The notes beneath the pieces are model-generated. The model did not search any database, was not told the origin of the DNA, and was given only the letters and a program-made list of their open reading frames with translations. From contig RAZH01000006.1 of NCBI GenBank assembly GCA_003612585.1, positions 62,001-126,000 on the forward strand: DNA of 64,000 nt. The letters run 5' to 3'. Shown here piece by piece: positions 34,069 to 42,859 of the stretch; position 1 is the stretch's first letter; each line of letters begins with the position of its first letter. The position numbers and the translations under genes were made by a program. This DNA is from a bacterium 1XD42-54 (GTDB lineage Bacteria; Bacillota; Clostridia; Lachnospirales; Lachnospiraceae).

Positions 34069-37000
34069 ATGAAGAAGAGAGCACTGAAAAAAGATTTTCA
34101 TGTTGAAATTAAAAAGAGCCTGAATCGGTTCCTTTCTATCTTTTTTATTGTAGCTCTGGGCGTGGCATTTTTTTCCGGGATTCAATCAGCGGCGCCGGAT
34201 ATGCGTGCGACAGGCGACTGGTATTTTGACGATAGCAAACTGATGGATCTCAGGGTCATCAGTACCATGGGTCTGACCGGGAAAGATTTGGAAGCGCTTG
34301 GCAGCATAGAAGGGGTGGAGCGTGTAAATGGCAGCTATATAGAGGATGTTTACTGCGGGGAAGGAGATACCCAGGAGGTCCTTCATGTTGAATCCGTGCC
34401 GGAGGAGCTGAATCAGCTGGCGGTGATCGCGGGCGATGAGCCCAAAACAGACAGAGAATGTTTCCTGGATGCCAGTTATGCGCAGAAACTTGGCATTCAG
34501 CCCGGTGATGTGATTGAAATCATGGTATCGGATGAGGAAAACAGCAGCCTGAAGTACAGGAAATTTACAGTCAGCGGTTATGGTTATAGTCCATGTTATA
34601 TTTCCTTCAGCAAGGGCAGTACGACGCTTGGGACCGGTGCGGTGGCAGGCGTCATGTACGTACCTGCACAGGCGTTTGATGCGGAAGTATACAGTGTTGC
34701 GTATATGACCGTTTCCGGAGCGCGGGAAGAGACTGCGTTTACGGATGCTTATGACCGTCTCATTGATGCTGTTCTCGAGCGCGTGGAGGCGATTGAAGAT
34801 GTCCAGTGTGAAATCCGTTACGATGAGGTTGTAGGGGAGGCAGATGAGAAGCTGGCAGAGGCAAAACAGGAGGTTGCAGACGGGAAGAAGGAGCTGGAGG
34901 ACGCCAGAAAAGAGCTGGAAGATGGGAAAGTGCAGGCGGATGAGGAGCTCTCAGAAGCAGAATCAGAGCTGACAGACGGAGAGAAGCAGCTGGAGGATGG
35001 AGAACGTGAGCTGAAGGATGCACAGAAGGAACTTGCAGATGGAGAAAAAGAGCTTGCAGACGGTGAAAAAGAAATAGAAGAGAACGAAAAGAAGCTCGCG
35101 GATGGAAGGCAGCAATTTGCAGAAGGCCAAAGCGCACTGGAACAGGGAGAGCAGGAGTACCAAAGCGGTCTTTCAAAGTATCAAAAGGAATCGGCAGCAG
35201 CTCAAAAAAAGCTTGAAGCAGCGCAAAAAGAGATCAATAAAGGAAAAAAGGAACTGAAAAAGGGCTGGGAGGAGTACCGGACCAATCTGGCCGCTTTGGA
35301 CGCAGGAGAACAACAGCTTGTGCTGGCGGAACAGGAGCTTGCAGAGCAGCAGGCACGATACGATGCAGGAGCAGCACAGCTTGCAGAAGGCAGGGCGCAG
35401 TATGAAGCCGGGGTTGCACAGGCCGCAGAAGGCAGGGCGCAGTATGAGGCAGGAATGGCTCAACTGGAAGCAGGGTGGGCAGCGTATCAGCAGAGCTATG
35501 ACGCTGTGATACCAGGATTGCAGGCCGCTTTGGAAGGCGCAAGCAGCCAGTTGGCAGCGTGTGAACAGGATGTGGCAGCCAGGAAGGCGGCTATTGATGA
35601 AAATGCCGGCGCACTTGCAGTATGTGCGGAAAATATTTCGTCATATGAAGCGGCGCTTGCAGCGGCGCAGGCGGCCAGAGACGCGCTGGATGATTCCGCA
35701 ACGCCGGAGGAGGTTGCGGCAGCAGAGGAAGCAGTGCAAAGTGCGGCGTCTGTGCTTACGTCAGAGAAGGAAACATATGCAGAATTGAACAGCAGGGCTT
35801 CCGAGTTGCAGTCCGCATACGATACTGCCGCAGCGCAAAGAGACGGGGCTGCTCAGGCTGTGGAAGCAGCAGAGGGCGCACTGAATCAGGCATCTGCGGA
35901 ATTTGCGGCGCAGGAGACGGTACTGAATGGAACGGCTGCTGAGCTTGCGGTGGCAAAACAGCAGCTGGATGCGTCAGAGGCGACGCTTGCGTCAACACTT
36001 GCGACACTGGAAGCAAAGGAACAGGAACTTGCGGCGGCAAGTGAGCAGCTGTCAAGCGGCTGGGAACAGATCAATACAAAGAAAGAAGAGATCGCTGCAG
36101 GGCGTACGGCGCTTGCGGAGGGAAAAAAGACACTTGAAGATAATGAAAAAAAGCTCTCAGATGGTCAGAAGGAAATTGACAGAGGATATCAGGAGCTTGA
36201 ACAGGCAAAGAGCCAGCTGTCTTCCGCACGTCAGGAGCTGGACCTTGGATGGGCGGAACTGAACGCTTCTCAGAGTCAGCTGGCAGATGGAGAACAGCAG
36301 CTCGAAGAAGGACGCAGACAGCTTTCGGATGCCAGGGCAGAGATTGCGGATGCCAAGCAGCAGATTACAGATGCCAAGAAAGAGTTGGAAGAGAACCGCC
36401 AGAAGATCGAAGATGGCTGGAAGGATTATGAAACGGGAAAACAGGAGGCAGAAGAGGAGATTGCGGACGGGGAACAGAAAATCCGTGATGCAGAAAAAGA
36501 GCTGCAGGATGCGGAGCAGGAGATTGCTGATGCAGAAGCAGAGCTTGCAGATCTGAAATTCCCGGAATGGTATATCAATGACCGGAGTGTGCTTCCGGAG
36601 TATTCCGGTCTAGGAGAAAACGCGGAGCGAATGGGCAATCTTGCCAAAGTAATTCCGCTGCTGTTCTTCCTTGTGGCGGCGCTGATCAGCCTGACGACCA
36701 TGACGAGGATGGTGGAGGAGCAGCGCACGCAGATTGGCACTTTGAAAGCACTTGGCTATAGCAAGTGGGCCATTGCTTCCAAGTATTTAAAATATGCGTT
36801 CTGGGCAACCATGGGCGGCAGTGCGGTTGGAATTCTAATCGGAGAGAAGCTTCTGCCCTGGGTAATCATTCATGCATACGGGATTATTTATCTGTACCAG
36901 CCTAAAATTATCATACCGTACAATGTGGCTTACATAGCTGTTTCCGCCGGCGCGGCACTGACCTGTACGCTGGGGGCGACTTTCATGGCCTGTTGGCGCG

Positions 37001-38247
37001 AGCTTCAGGCCGTTCCGGCACAGCTGATGCGTCCGCCAGCGCCGAAGCAGGGGAAGCGCGTGCTTCTGGAATATCTGCCATTTTTATGGAGGAAACTCAG
37101 TTTTTCGTGGAAATCCACAATCCGGAACCTGTTACGCTATAAAAAGCGTTTTCTGATGACAATATTTGGAATCGGCGGCTGTATGGGGTTGTTGATGGTA
37201 GGCTATGGCCTGCAGGATTCCATTATGGATATTGGTATATTGCAGTTTGATGAATTGCAGCAGTATGATGCGATGGTGATTCTGGATGCAGATGCTTCGG
37301 AAGAGAAGCAAAAAGCTCCCAGGAAATTGGTTGGCAGTGACACGCGAATCGCTCAGGCAAAAGAATTTTACATGCATCAGGAGGACATCCGACAGACAGA
37401 CGCTTCCGGAAAAAACTGGTCGGTCTACGTTTATGTACCGGAAAATCTCGAGGATTTGGATGCGTTTGTGACTTTCCGCGACCGGGAGACAAAGGAAGTG
37501 TATGAGCTCACCGATGAAGGCGCCATCATTACAGAAAAAATTGCAGGAGAGTTGGATCTGCATCCTGGAGATACGGTTTATCTGAAGCAGGAGGATGGTG
37601 AGGATGTGGCGGTACCAATTGCGGCTATCTGTGAAAACTATCTGTCCCATTATCTCTATATGACGCCTGCACTTTACGAAAAGGTATATGGAAAACAGAT
37701 GCACAGCAACAGTATTTTCCTGTGCAGCGATGAGGGGCAGGGGGTGATTGAAAAAATCGGAGAAGCACTTTTGCAGATGGATGCCGTACTGAATATTACG
37801 TATACCGGAACCATGGCGGAGCAGATTGACAGTATGCTCGGGGCAATGGATATTGTTATGATTGTACTGATTGTATCAGCGGGAATGCTGGCTTTTGTTG
37901 TTTTGTACAATCTGAACAACATCAATATCAATGAGCGGCGCAGGGAGCTTGCGACTTTGAAGGTTCTTGGCTTTTATGACGGAGAGGTTGGCGCCTACGT
38001 TTACCGCGAAAACATTCTGCTGACGTTTCTTGGAGCGCTGCTCGGTGTATTGATCGGAAAGCTGCTCCATGCCTATGTGATCAGTACGGTAGAGGTGGAT
38101 GCCTGCATGTTCGGGCGCAACATCAATCCGGACAGCTTTGTGTACTCTATTCTGTTCACAATTGGATTTTCCGTGATTGTAAATTTTGTCATGTACTTTA
38201 AATTAAAGAAGATTGATATGGTGGAATCGTTAAAGAGTATTGAATAA
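34069..38247 (+). CDS. FtsX-domain ABC permease with very long extracellular coiled coil
   Basis: The 1392-residue permease has a membrane segment (about 26-46), a MacB-like extracellular domain (about 50-250), then about 580 residues (about 250-830) of Ala/Glu/Lys/Gln-rich heptad sequence with recurring A-D-G-E-K-E-L units, clearly an extended coiled coil. Three membrane segments follow (about 857-880, 905-930, 950-980; FtsX domain RTQIGTLKALGYSKW), then one near 1028-1050, a second extracellular domain, and a final FtsX domain with segments near 1262-1285, 1315-1338 and 1360-1381 (RRELATLKVLGFY). Eight membrane segments fit a type VII ABC protein. ATG 34069 was chosen over GTG 34060, which overlaps the ATPase stop. 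Substrate unknown; the coil could span the wall or reach a partner. Confidence 0.9.
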   Translation: MKKRALKKDFHVEIKKSLNRFLSIFFIVALGVAFFSGIQSAAPDMRATGDWYFDDSKLMDLRVISTMGLTGKDLEALGSIEGVERVNGSYIEDVYCGEGDTQEVLHVESVPEELNQLAVIAGDEPKTDRECFLDASYAQKLGIQPGDVIEIMVSDEENSSLKYRKFTVSGYGYSPCYISFSKGSTTLGTGAVAGVMYVPAQAFDAEVYSVAYMTVSGAREETAFTDAYDRLIDAVLERVEAIEDVQCEIRYDEVVGEADEKLAEAKQEVADGKKELEDARKELEDGKVQADEELSEAESELTDGEKQLEDGERELKDAQKELADGEKELADGEKEIEENEKKLADGRQQFAEGQSALEQGEQEYQSGLSKYQKESAAAQKKLEAAQKEINKGKKELKKGWEEYRTNLAALDAGEQQLVLAEQELAEQQARYDAGAAQLAEGRAQYEAGVAQAAEGRAQYEAGMAQLEAGWAAYQQSYDAVIPGLQAALEGASSQLAACEQDVAARKAAIDENAGALAVCAENISSYEAALAAAQAARDALDDSATPEEVAAAEEAVQSAASVLTSEKETYAELNSRASELQSAYDTAAAQRDGAAQAVEAAEGALNQASAEFAAQETVLNGTAAELAVAKQQLDASEATLASTLATLEAKEQELAAASEQLSSGWEQINTKKEEIAAGRTALAEGKKTLEDNEKKLSDGQKEIDRGYQELEQAKSQLSSARQELDLGWAELNASQSQLADGEQQLEEGRRQLSDARAEIADAKQQITDAKKELEENRQKIEDGWKDYETGKQEAEEEIADGEQKIRDAEKELQDAEQEIADAEAELADLKFPEWYINDRSVLPEYSGLGENAERMGNLAKVIPLLFFLVAALISLTTMTRMVEEQRTQIGTLKALGYSKWAIASKYLKYAFWATMGGSAVGILIGEKLLPWVIIHAYGIIYLYQPKIIIPYNVAYIAVSAGAALTCTLGATFMACWRELQAVPAQLMRPPAPKQGKRVLLEYLPFLWRKLSFSWKSTIRNLLRYKKRFLMTIFGIGGCMGLLMVGYGLQDSIMDIGILQFDELQQYDAMVILDADASEEKQKAPRKLVGSDTRIAQAKEFYMHQEDIRQTDASGKNWSVYVYVPENLEDLDAFVTFRDRETKEVYELTDEGAIITEKIAGELDLHPGDTVYLKQEDGEDVAVPIAAICENYLSHYLYMTPALYEKVYGKQMHSNSIFLCSDEGQGVIEKIGEALLQMDAVLNITYTGTMAEQIDSMLGAMDIVMIVLIVSAGMLAFVVLYNLNNININERRRELATLKVLGFYDGEVGAYVYRENILLTFLGALLGVLIGKLLHAYVISTVEVDACMFGRNINPDSFVYSILFTIGFSVIVNFVMYFKLKKIDMVESLKSIE

Positions 38248-38252
38248 AGGAT

Positions 38253-38300
38253 GGGCTGTCGCCAAGCTATAAATTTTTAGCCAGTGCGACAGTCCCTTTT
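38253..38300 (+). terminator. Terminator after the ABC permease
   Basis: GGGCTGTCGC (38253-38262) pairs with 38286-38295 (one G-U), followed by CTTTT. Confidence 0.75.
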
Positions 38301-38352
38301 GTTCTACAGAAAGCTTCAATTCCTACACAAAAGAGTTTTTGGTAGAAACCCC

Positions 38353-38381
38353 TGGACGAACCAAGGAAAAACGTGTATGAT
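38353..38381 (+). promoter_or_regulatory. Predicted promoter of the pentose operon
   Basis: TATGAT (38376-38381) with a TGGACG-like -35 (38353-38358) at 17 bases, 31 bases before the ATG. The -35 is a weak match. Confidence 0.45.
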
Positions 38382-38411
38382 AGTAGAAGCAAATTTCATA
38401 AGGAGGAAGCT

Positions 38412-39104
38412 ATGTTAGAGGAGCTGAAAAAGCAGGTGTATGAAGCCAATATGGAACTGCCGCGCCGCGGTCTGGTCACATATACCTGGGGAAATGTCAG
38501 TGGAATTGACCGTGCAACCGGATATTTTGTGATTAAGCCGAGCGGCGTAGAGTACGATAGTCTTACGCCGGACGATATGGTAGTGATGGATCTGGATGGC
38601 AATCGGATCGAAGGAAAATACAAACCATCCTCTGATACCGCGACACATATCGAGCTGTACAAGGCATTTCCGGAGGTGGGCGGCATTGTCCATACACATT
38701 CATCCTGGGCGACTTCATGGGCACAGGCCGGCAGAAGCATTCCGTGTTACGGAACGACACATGCCGACTATATGTACGGGCCGATTCCGTGTGCAAGAAG
38801 CCTGACTGAGGAAGAGATTAACGGAGAGTACGAGAAAAATACGGGTCTGGTTATCATCGAAACGTTCCGGGAAAAGAAGATCAATCCATCTTATGTACCG
38901 GCCGTTTTGTGTTCGAACCATGGTCCGTTTACCTGGGGAAAGGATGCACATGAGGCAGTTCATAACGCGGTTGTCCTGGAAGAGGTAGCGAAGATGGCAT
39001 GCCGCACAGAACTGATCAATCCACGCGTGACACCTGCGCCAGATTGCATAAAAGAAAAGCATTTTATGCGTAAACATGGTGCAAACGCCTATTACGGACA
39101 GTAA
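38412..39104 (+). CDS. araD: L-ribulose-5-phosphate 4-epimerase
   Basis: This class II aldolase-fold zinc enzyme converts L-ribulose 5-phosphate to D-xylulose 5-phosphate. The 230-residue protein has [19 protein letters not shown], the zinc ligands in [19 protein letters not shown] and YGTTHADY, and [18 protein letters not shown], the pattern of AraD/UlaF/SgaE. ATG 38412 follows AAGGAGGAAG; an ATG at 38373 overlaps the predicted -10. The transketolase pair directly downstream uses the product, xylulose 5-phosphate, which makes this a compact pentose-to-glycolysis operon. UlaF (ascorbate) and AraD have the same chemistry and cannot be separated by sequence alone; no arabinose isomerase or kinase is nearby. 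Confidence 0.9.
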   Translation: MLEELKKQVYEANMELPRRGLVTYTWGNVSGIDRATGYFVIKPSGVEYDSLTPDDMVVMDLDGNRIEGKYKPSSDTATHIELYKAFPEVGGIVHTHSSWATSWAQAGRSIPCYGTTHADYMYGPIPCARSLTEEEINGEYEKNTGLVIIETFREKKINPSYVPAVLCSNHGPFTWGKDAHEAVHNAVVLEEVAKMACRTELINPRVTPAPDCIKEKHFMRKHGANAYYGQ

Positions 39105-39131
39105 GATCATGTGCTGCCCAAGAAGTGGATG

Positions 39132-39165
39132 GCCAGGAGCCGGCCGGAAGGAGCAGGGGCCTGGC
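39132..39165 (+). promoter_or_regulatory. Intercistronic GC-rich hairpin
   Basis: GCCAGG (39132-39137) pairs with CCTGGC (39160-39165) between araD and the transketolase gene. There is no T-run; it may tune mRNA stability. Confidence 0.4.
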
Positions 39166-39197
39166 GTAAAAGAAAAAAGAGAAAGGAAATAACCATT

Positions 39198-40037
39198 ATG
39201 ACAATATTGGAATTACAGAAAATTGCGAACGAAGTCCGCAAAAGTATTGTGACAGCTGTATACAGCGCGAAGTCCGGTCATCCGGGCGGATCACTTTCCG
39301 CCGCTGATCTGTTTACGTATCTTTATTTTGAGGAGATGAACGTTGACCCGAAAAACCCGGCAGATCCGGACAGAGACCGTTTCGTGCTTTCAAAGGGCCA
39401 CACGGCTCCTGGCTATTATTCAGCTATGGCGCACAGAGGATATTTCCCGGTTGAGGATATGGCGACGCTTCGTCATGTTGGTTCCCATCTTCAGGGACAT
39501 CCGTGTATGCAGCACCTCCCGGGCGTTGATATGTCCTCCGGTTCCCTCGGACAGGGAATCTCCGCAGCAGTTGGAATGGCAGTGGCAGGAAAGCTGGACG
39601 GCAAATCCTACCACGTGTACACGCTGCTTGGCGACGGCGAGATTCAGGAAGGCCAGGTATGGGAGGCAGCAATGCTTGCAGGTCACAGAAAGCTGGACAA
39701 TCTTACCGTGATTGTTGACAACAACGGCCTGCAGATTGACGGAAGGGTAGCGGATGTATGTTCCCCGTATCCGATCGACAAGAAATTCGAAGCATTTAAT
39801 TTCCATGTGATCAATGTTGCAGACGGCAATGATATGGAGCAGCTTGCAGCGGCATTTGCAGAGGCAAAGACCGTGAAAGGGCAGCCGGTTGCCATTGTCA
39901 TGAAGACCATGAAGGGCAAAGGCGTATCATTCATGGAGGATCAGGCATCCTGGCACGGCTCTGCTCCGAACGATGAGCAGTACGCCGTTGCAATTGCAGA
40001 TTTAGAGAAAGTGGGGGAAGCATTATGTCAGAAGTAA
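39198..40037 (+). CDS. Transketolase, N-terminal subunit
   Basis: This 279-residue protein carries the thiamine-diphosphate-binding half: SAKSGHPGGSLSAADLFTYL, FVLSKGHTAPGYYSAMA, SGSLGQGISAAVGMA, then the ThDP motif LGDGEIQEGQVWEAAMLAGH with VDNNGLQIDG. Transketolase moves two-carbon units between pentose and hexose phosphates. In many anaerobes and archaea it is made as two chains, as here. ATG 39198 follows GAAAGGAAAT; the frame is open further upstream (39111) but those residues are not conserved and the hairpin lies there. It overlaps the next gene by 13 bases. Confidence 0.94.
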   Translation: MTILELQKIANEVRKSIVTAVYSAKSGHPGGSLSAADLFTYLYFEEMNVDPKNPADPDRDRFVLSKGHTAPGYYSAMAHRGYFPVEDMATLRHVGSHLQGHPCMQHLPGVDMSSGSLGQGISAAVGMAVAGKLDGKSYHVYTLLGDGEIQEGQVWEAAMLAGHRKLDNLTVIVDNNGLQIDGRVADVCSPYPIDKKFEAFNFHVINVADGNDMEQLAAAFAEAKTVKGQPVAIVMKTMKGKGVSFMEDQASWHGSAPNDEQYAVAIADLEKVGEALCQK

Positions 40038-40963
40038 AGAAAATTGCCACGAGAGAGAGCTATGGAAACGCTCTTGCAGAACTTGGTGCACAGCACGACA
40101 ATATCGTAGTTCTTGACGCTGACCTTGCAGGAGCTACCAAGACAAGCGTATTTATGAAAGCATTTCCGGAAAGACATATTGACTGTGGTATCGCAGAGGG
40201 AAATATGATGGGCGTAGCAGCAGGTCTTGCAACAACAGGCAAGGTGCCGTTTGCGAGCACGTTTGCCATGTTTGCATCCGGACGTGCATTTGAGCAGATC
40301 CGCAATTCCATCGGTTATCCGCATCTGAATGTAAAGATCGGCGCGACCCATGCGGGTATTTCTGTTGGTGAAGATGGCGCTACGCATCAGTGCAACGAGG
40401 ATATCGCTTTGATGCGTACAATCCCGGGGATGACGATCATCAACCCGTCCGACGATGTGGAAGCAAAGGCAGCTGTGAAAGCGGCTTATGAGCATGAGGG
40501 ACCGGTTTATCTGCGTTTTGGCCGTCTGGCTGTTCCGGTGATTAATACGAATCCGGATTACAAATTCGAGATTGGCAAGGGTGTTGCGCTTCGCGAGGGA
40601 AGTGACCTGACGATCATTGCGACCGGCCTTTGTGTAAACAGTGCCCTTGAGGCTGCGGAAATGCTTGCGAAAGACGGTGTTTCTGCAAAGGTAATCAATA
40701 TCCATACGATCAAGCCTCTGGACGAGGAACTCGTAGTAGAAGCAGCAAAGGCAACCGGTAAGGTTGTAACCGTGGAAGAGCATTCTGTCATCGGAGGTCT
40801 TGGCGGCGCTGTCTGCGAGACACTTGCTGCAAAAGCTCCGACACCGGTTCTTCGTATTGGTGTGCAGGATACGTTCGGCGAGTCCGGTCCGGCAGCTGCG
40901 CTTCTTACAAAGTATAAGCTTGATGGCGCAGGCGTTTACGAGCAGATTAAGGCTTGGCTGTAA
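40025..40963 (+). CDS. Transketolase, C-terminal subunit
   Basis: The 312-residue partner has the pyrimidine-binding domain (ATRESYGNALAELGAQHDNI, IDCGIAEGNMMGVAAGLAT, GATHAGISVGEDGATHQCNE) and the C-terminal transketolase domain (GLGGAVCETLAA, QDTFGESGPAAALL). GLU in CGIAEGNM corresponds to the residue that activates thiamine diphosphate. It starts inside the end of the N-terminal subunit gene, with GGGGGAAG as its ribosome site, so the two are translationally coupled and made at equal levels. A strong two-way terminator follows. Confidence 0.94.
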   Translation: MSEVKKIATRESYGNALAELGAQHDNIVVLDADLAGATKTSVFMKAFPERHIDCGIAEGNMMGVAAGLATTGKVPFASTFAMFASGRAFEQIRNSIGYPHLNVKIGATHAGISVGEDGATHQCNEDIALMRTIPGMTIINPSDDVEAKAAVKAAYEHEGPVYLRFGRLAVPVINTNPDYKFEIGKGVALREGSDLTIIATGLCVNSALEAAEMLAKDGVSAKVINIHTIKPLDEELVVEAAKATGKVVTVEEHSVIGGLGGAVCETLAAKAPTPVLRIGVQDTFGESGPAAALLTKYKLDGAGVYEQIKAWL

Positions 40964-40989
40964 GATAAAAGAACAAAAAGTTCGAATAT

Positions 40990-41061
40990 AAAAAAATCCC
41001 GGAAGTTTTCAGCAGAGGAATCCAACCATGATTCTTTTGCAGAAAGTTCCGGGATTTTTTT
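40990..41061. terminator. Bidirectional terminator between convergent operons
   Basis: AAAAAAATCCCGGAA (40990-41004) pairs perfectly with 41047-41061; the interior also pairs nearly throughout. A-run and T-run at the two ends make it work on both strands, ending the pentose operon and the minus-strand kinase operon. Confidence 0.92.
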
Positions 41062-41074
41062 ATGGTCATCTGTT

Positions 41075-42148
41075 TTAAAGAGTCGCCCTTTGCAGCGAAA
41101 AGGTAAATTCTGTGCCAACATTCTGTGTGCTGACGACATTGATATTCTGGCCATGTGCATGAATAATCTCTTTTACAATCGACAGGCCCAGCCCGGTTCC
41201 CTTCTTATCGCGTCCTCTGGATGCGTCTGATTTATAAAACCGATCCCAGATTTTCGGAAGATGCTCTTTCGCAATTCCTTCTCCATGGTCCTTGACGGAA
41301 ACGAAGATGCGGTTTTTCTGGCCGTATACCCGAATCAGAAGGACGGAATCACTGTAGCTGAATTTGATGGCATTGTCGAGCAGATTGTAGAGCACCTGCT
41401 GGATTTTGCCACGGTCTGCGTGAACCTGGATGGATGAAGCATAAAAAAAGATTTTGATATGCATATTCTTTTTCTGGCAGATACCTTCAAACAGATCAGC
41501 AGTGCTCCGAATGACCGGAACAAGGTCAAAATCTGTCATTTCAAGATAGACTCCGCGGTCGTCGAAGGTATTCAGCGTCAGAAGGCCTTCTGTCAGTTTA
41601 TTCAGCCGTTCCGTCTCATCTACAACAATGCTCAGATATTTTTCCTGCATTTCCGGTGGGATCGTACCGTCGAGAATGGCCTCTACGTATCCTTTGATGG
41701 AGGTCAGAGGGGAACGGAAATCATGGGAAATGTTGGAGAGAAACTTCCGCTGGGAATCCTCGGAATTGTGCACGGCCTCTGCAAGATAATTCACAGAGGC
41801 GGCCAGTTTGCCGAGCTCGTTATCATGGTCGTATTCCAGGGCCGGGTGATTGTACCCGTCCGTGTATTTGGCCGCTGCATCCGTAATCCTGCTGAGCGGG
41901 CGGTAAAAGGCCAGAAAGAAGATGCCGGCAGGAAAAAGTGAGAGAAGAAATACGACAAAAAGCAGCAGATAACAGACATTTTGAATGTCAACAAAGTGGC
42001 TGTTCAGATACCGTATCACTTCCTTGGGCGCAGCGGCAATGAGATAGTCAGTGATCAGCGACGGAGTCAGAAAGAGGACAGCGGCGAAACTGCCCAGGAG
42101 GAAAAGGATGTATGCTCCCAGGCAGGTAAGAAGCAGTTTATGTTTCAT
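41075..42148 (-). CDS. Two-component sensor histidine kinase (HisKA type)
   Basis: The 357-residue kinase has two membrane segments (about 6-28 and 57-82) with a very short outside loop (about 28 residues), HAMP (about 82-135), HisKA with phospho-acceptor His142 in LSNISHDFRSPLTSIKGYVE, and a HATPase domain with N-box YNLLDNAIKFSY, KDHGEGI and KGTGLGLSIVKEI. The short outer loop suggests it senses the membrane or wall, as in intramembrane-sensing kinases, or responds to a partner protein. It overlaps the regulator gene upstream by four bases (ATGA), so the pair is coupled. The target is unknown; mutS2 upstream is not an obvious one. Confidence 0.92.
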   Translation of the reverse strand: MKHKLLLTCLGAYILFLLGSFAAVLFLTPSLITDYLIAAAPKEVIRYLNSHFVDIQNVCYLLLFVVFLLSLFPAGIFFLAFYRPLSRITDAAAKYTDGYNHPALEYDHDNELGKLAASVNYLAEAVHNSEDSQRKFLSNISHDFRSPLTSIKGYVEAILDGTIPPEMQEKYLSIVVDETERLNKLTEGLLTLNTFDDRGVYLEMTDFDLVPVIRSTADLFEGICQKKNMHIKIFFYASSIQVHADRGKIQQVLYNLLDNAIKFSYSDSVLLIRVYGQKNRIFVSVKDHGEGIAKEHLPKIWDRFYKSDASRGRDKKGTGLGLSIVKEIIHAHGQNINVVSTQNVGTEFTFSLQRATL

Positions 42149-42846
42149 GACCGCACCTCGAATTTATAGCCGATTCCCCATACTGTCGCGATGGACCATT
42201 TTTCATGATCTTTAATTTTTTCGCGGATTCGTTTGATGTGGACGTCGACTGTTCTGGTATCTCCGATATACTCATAGCCCCAGATATGGTCGAGAAGCTG
42301 TTCCCTGGTAAATACCTGGTTGGGGGAAGCAGCAAGGAAATAGAGAAGTTCCAGTTCCTTGGGTGGCATCTCGACGGTCTGTCCTTTGTAAATGACGGAA
42401 TAGTTTGTCAGGTTGATCAGAAGCTCCGGGTACTGCACATACTTTCCGGCAGGTTTTGGCTGGGTGGCCGGATAGGGCTGGTAACGCCGCAGGACTGCTT
42501 TGACGCGGGCGACGAGTTCTTTTGAGTCAAAGGGCTTGATGATATAATCGTCTGCGCCGAGTTCGAGGCCAAGTACTTTATCGAATATCTCTCCTTTTGC
42601 CGAGAGCATGATGATCGGAACACTGGAACGCTGGCGGATTTCCCGGCAGACCTGGTAGCCGTCAATGCCGGGCAGCATCAGATCCAGCAGAATCAGATTG
42701 GGCTGAAAGGATTCAAAGGCTTTCAGGGCAGCTTCTCCGTCGTAAACCATCTTTGTGTCATAAAATTCCTTCGTCAGATAGAGGGAAATCAGTTCTGAAA
42801 TATGTTCATCATCGTCAACAATCAGAATTTTCTGTCTGGCAATCAT
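42145..42846 (-). CDS. OmpR-family response regulator
   Basis: The 233-residue regulator has a receiver domain (KILIVDDDEHISELISLYL, phospho-acceptor Asp55 in LILLDLMLPGIDG, Lys in IIKPFDSKELVARVKAVLRR) and a C-terminal winged helix (MPPKELELLYFLAASPNQVF, REQLLDHIWGYEYIGDTRTV, DVHIKRIREKI). The start at 42846 follows GGAGCGTTTAT on its strand and gives the standard N-terminus; a frame extension to 43065 runs into mutS2 and is not real. It is the partner of the overlapping kinase gene and starts 13 bases after mutS2, so the three genes form one minus-strand operon. Confidence 0.94.
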   Translation of the reverse strand: MIARQKILIVDDDEHISELISLYLTKEFYDTKMVYDGEAALKAFESFQPNLILLDLMLPGIDGYQVCREIRQRSSVPIIMLSAKGEIFDKVLGLELGADDYIIKPFDSKELVARVKAVLRRYQPYPATQPKPAGKYVQYPELLINLTNYSVIYKGQTVEMPPKELELLYFLAASPNQVFTREQLLDHIWGYEYIGDTRTVDVHIKRIREKIKDHEKWSIATVWGIGYKFEVRS

Positions 42847-42859
42847 ATAAACGCTCCTT

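Noticed and set aside
34822-36560. Coiled-coil DNA of the permease as an inserted repeat element
   Set aside because: The frame is continuous and flanked by permease domains; the repetition is at protein heptad level, not a mobile element.
39198-40963. Two transketolase halves as a frameshifted single gene
   Set aside because: The second gene has its own ribosome site and start, and split transketolases are normal in anaerobes.
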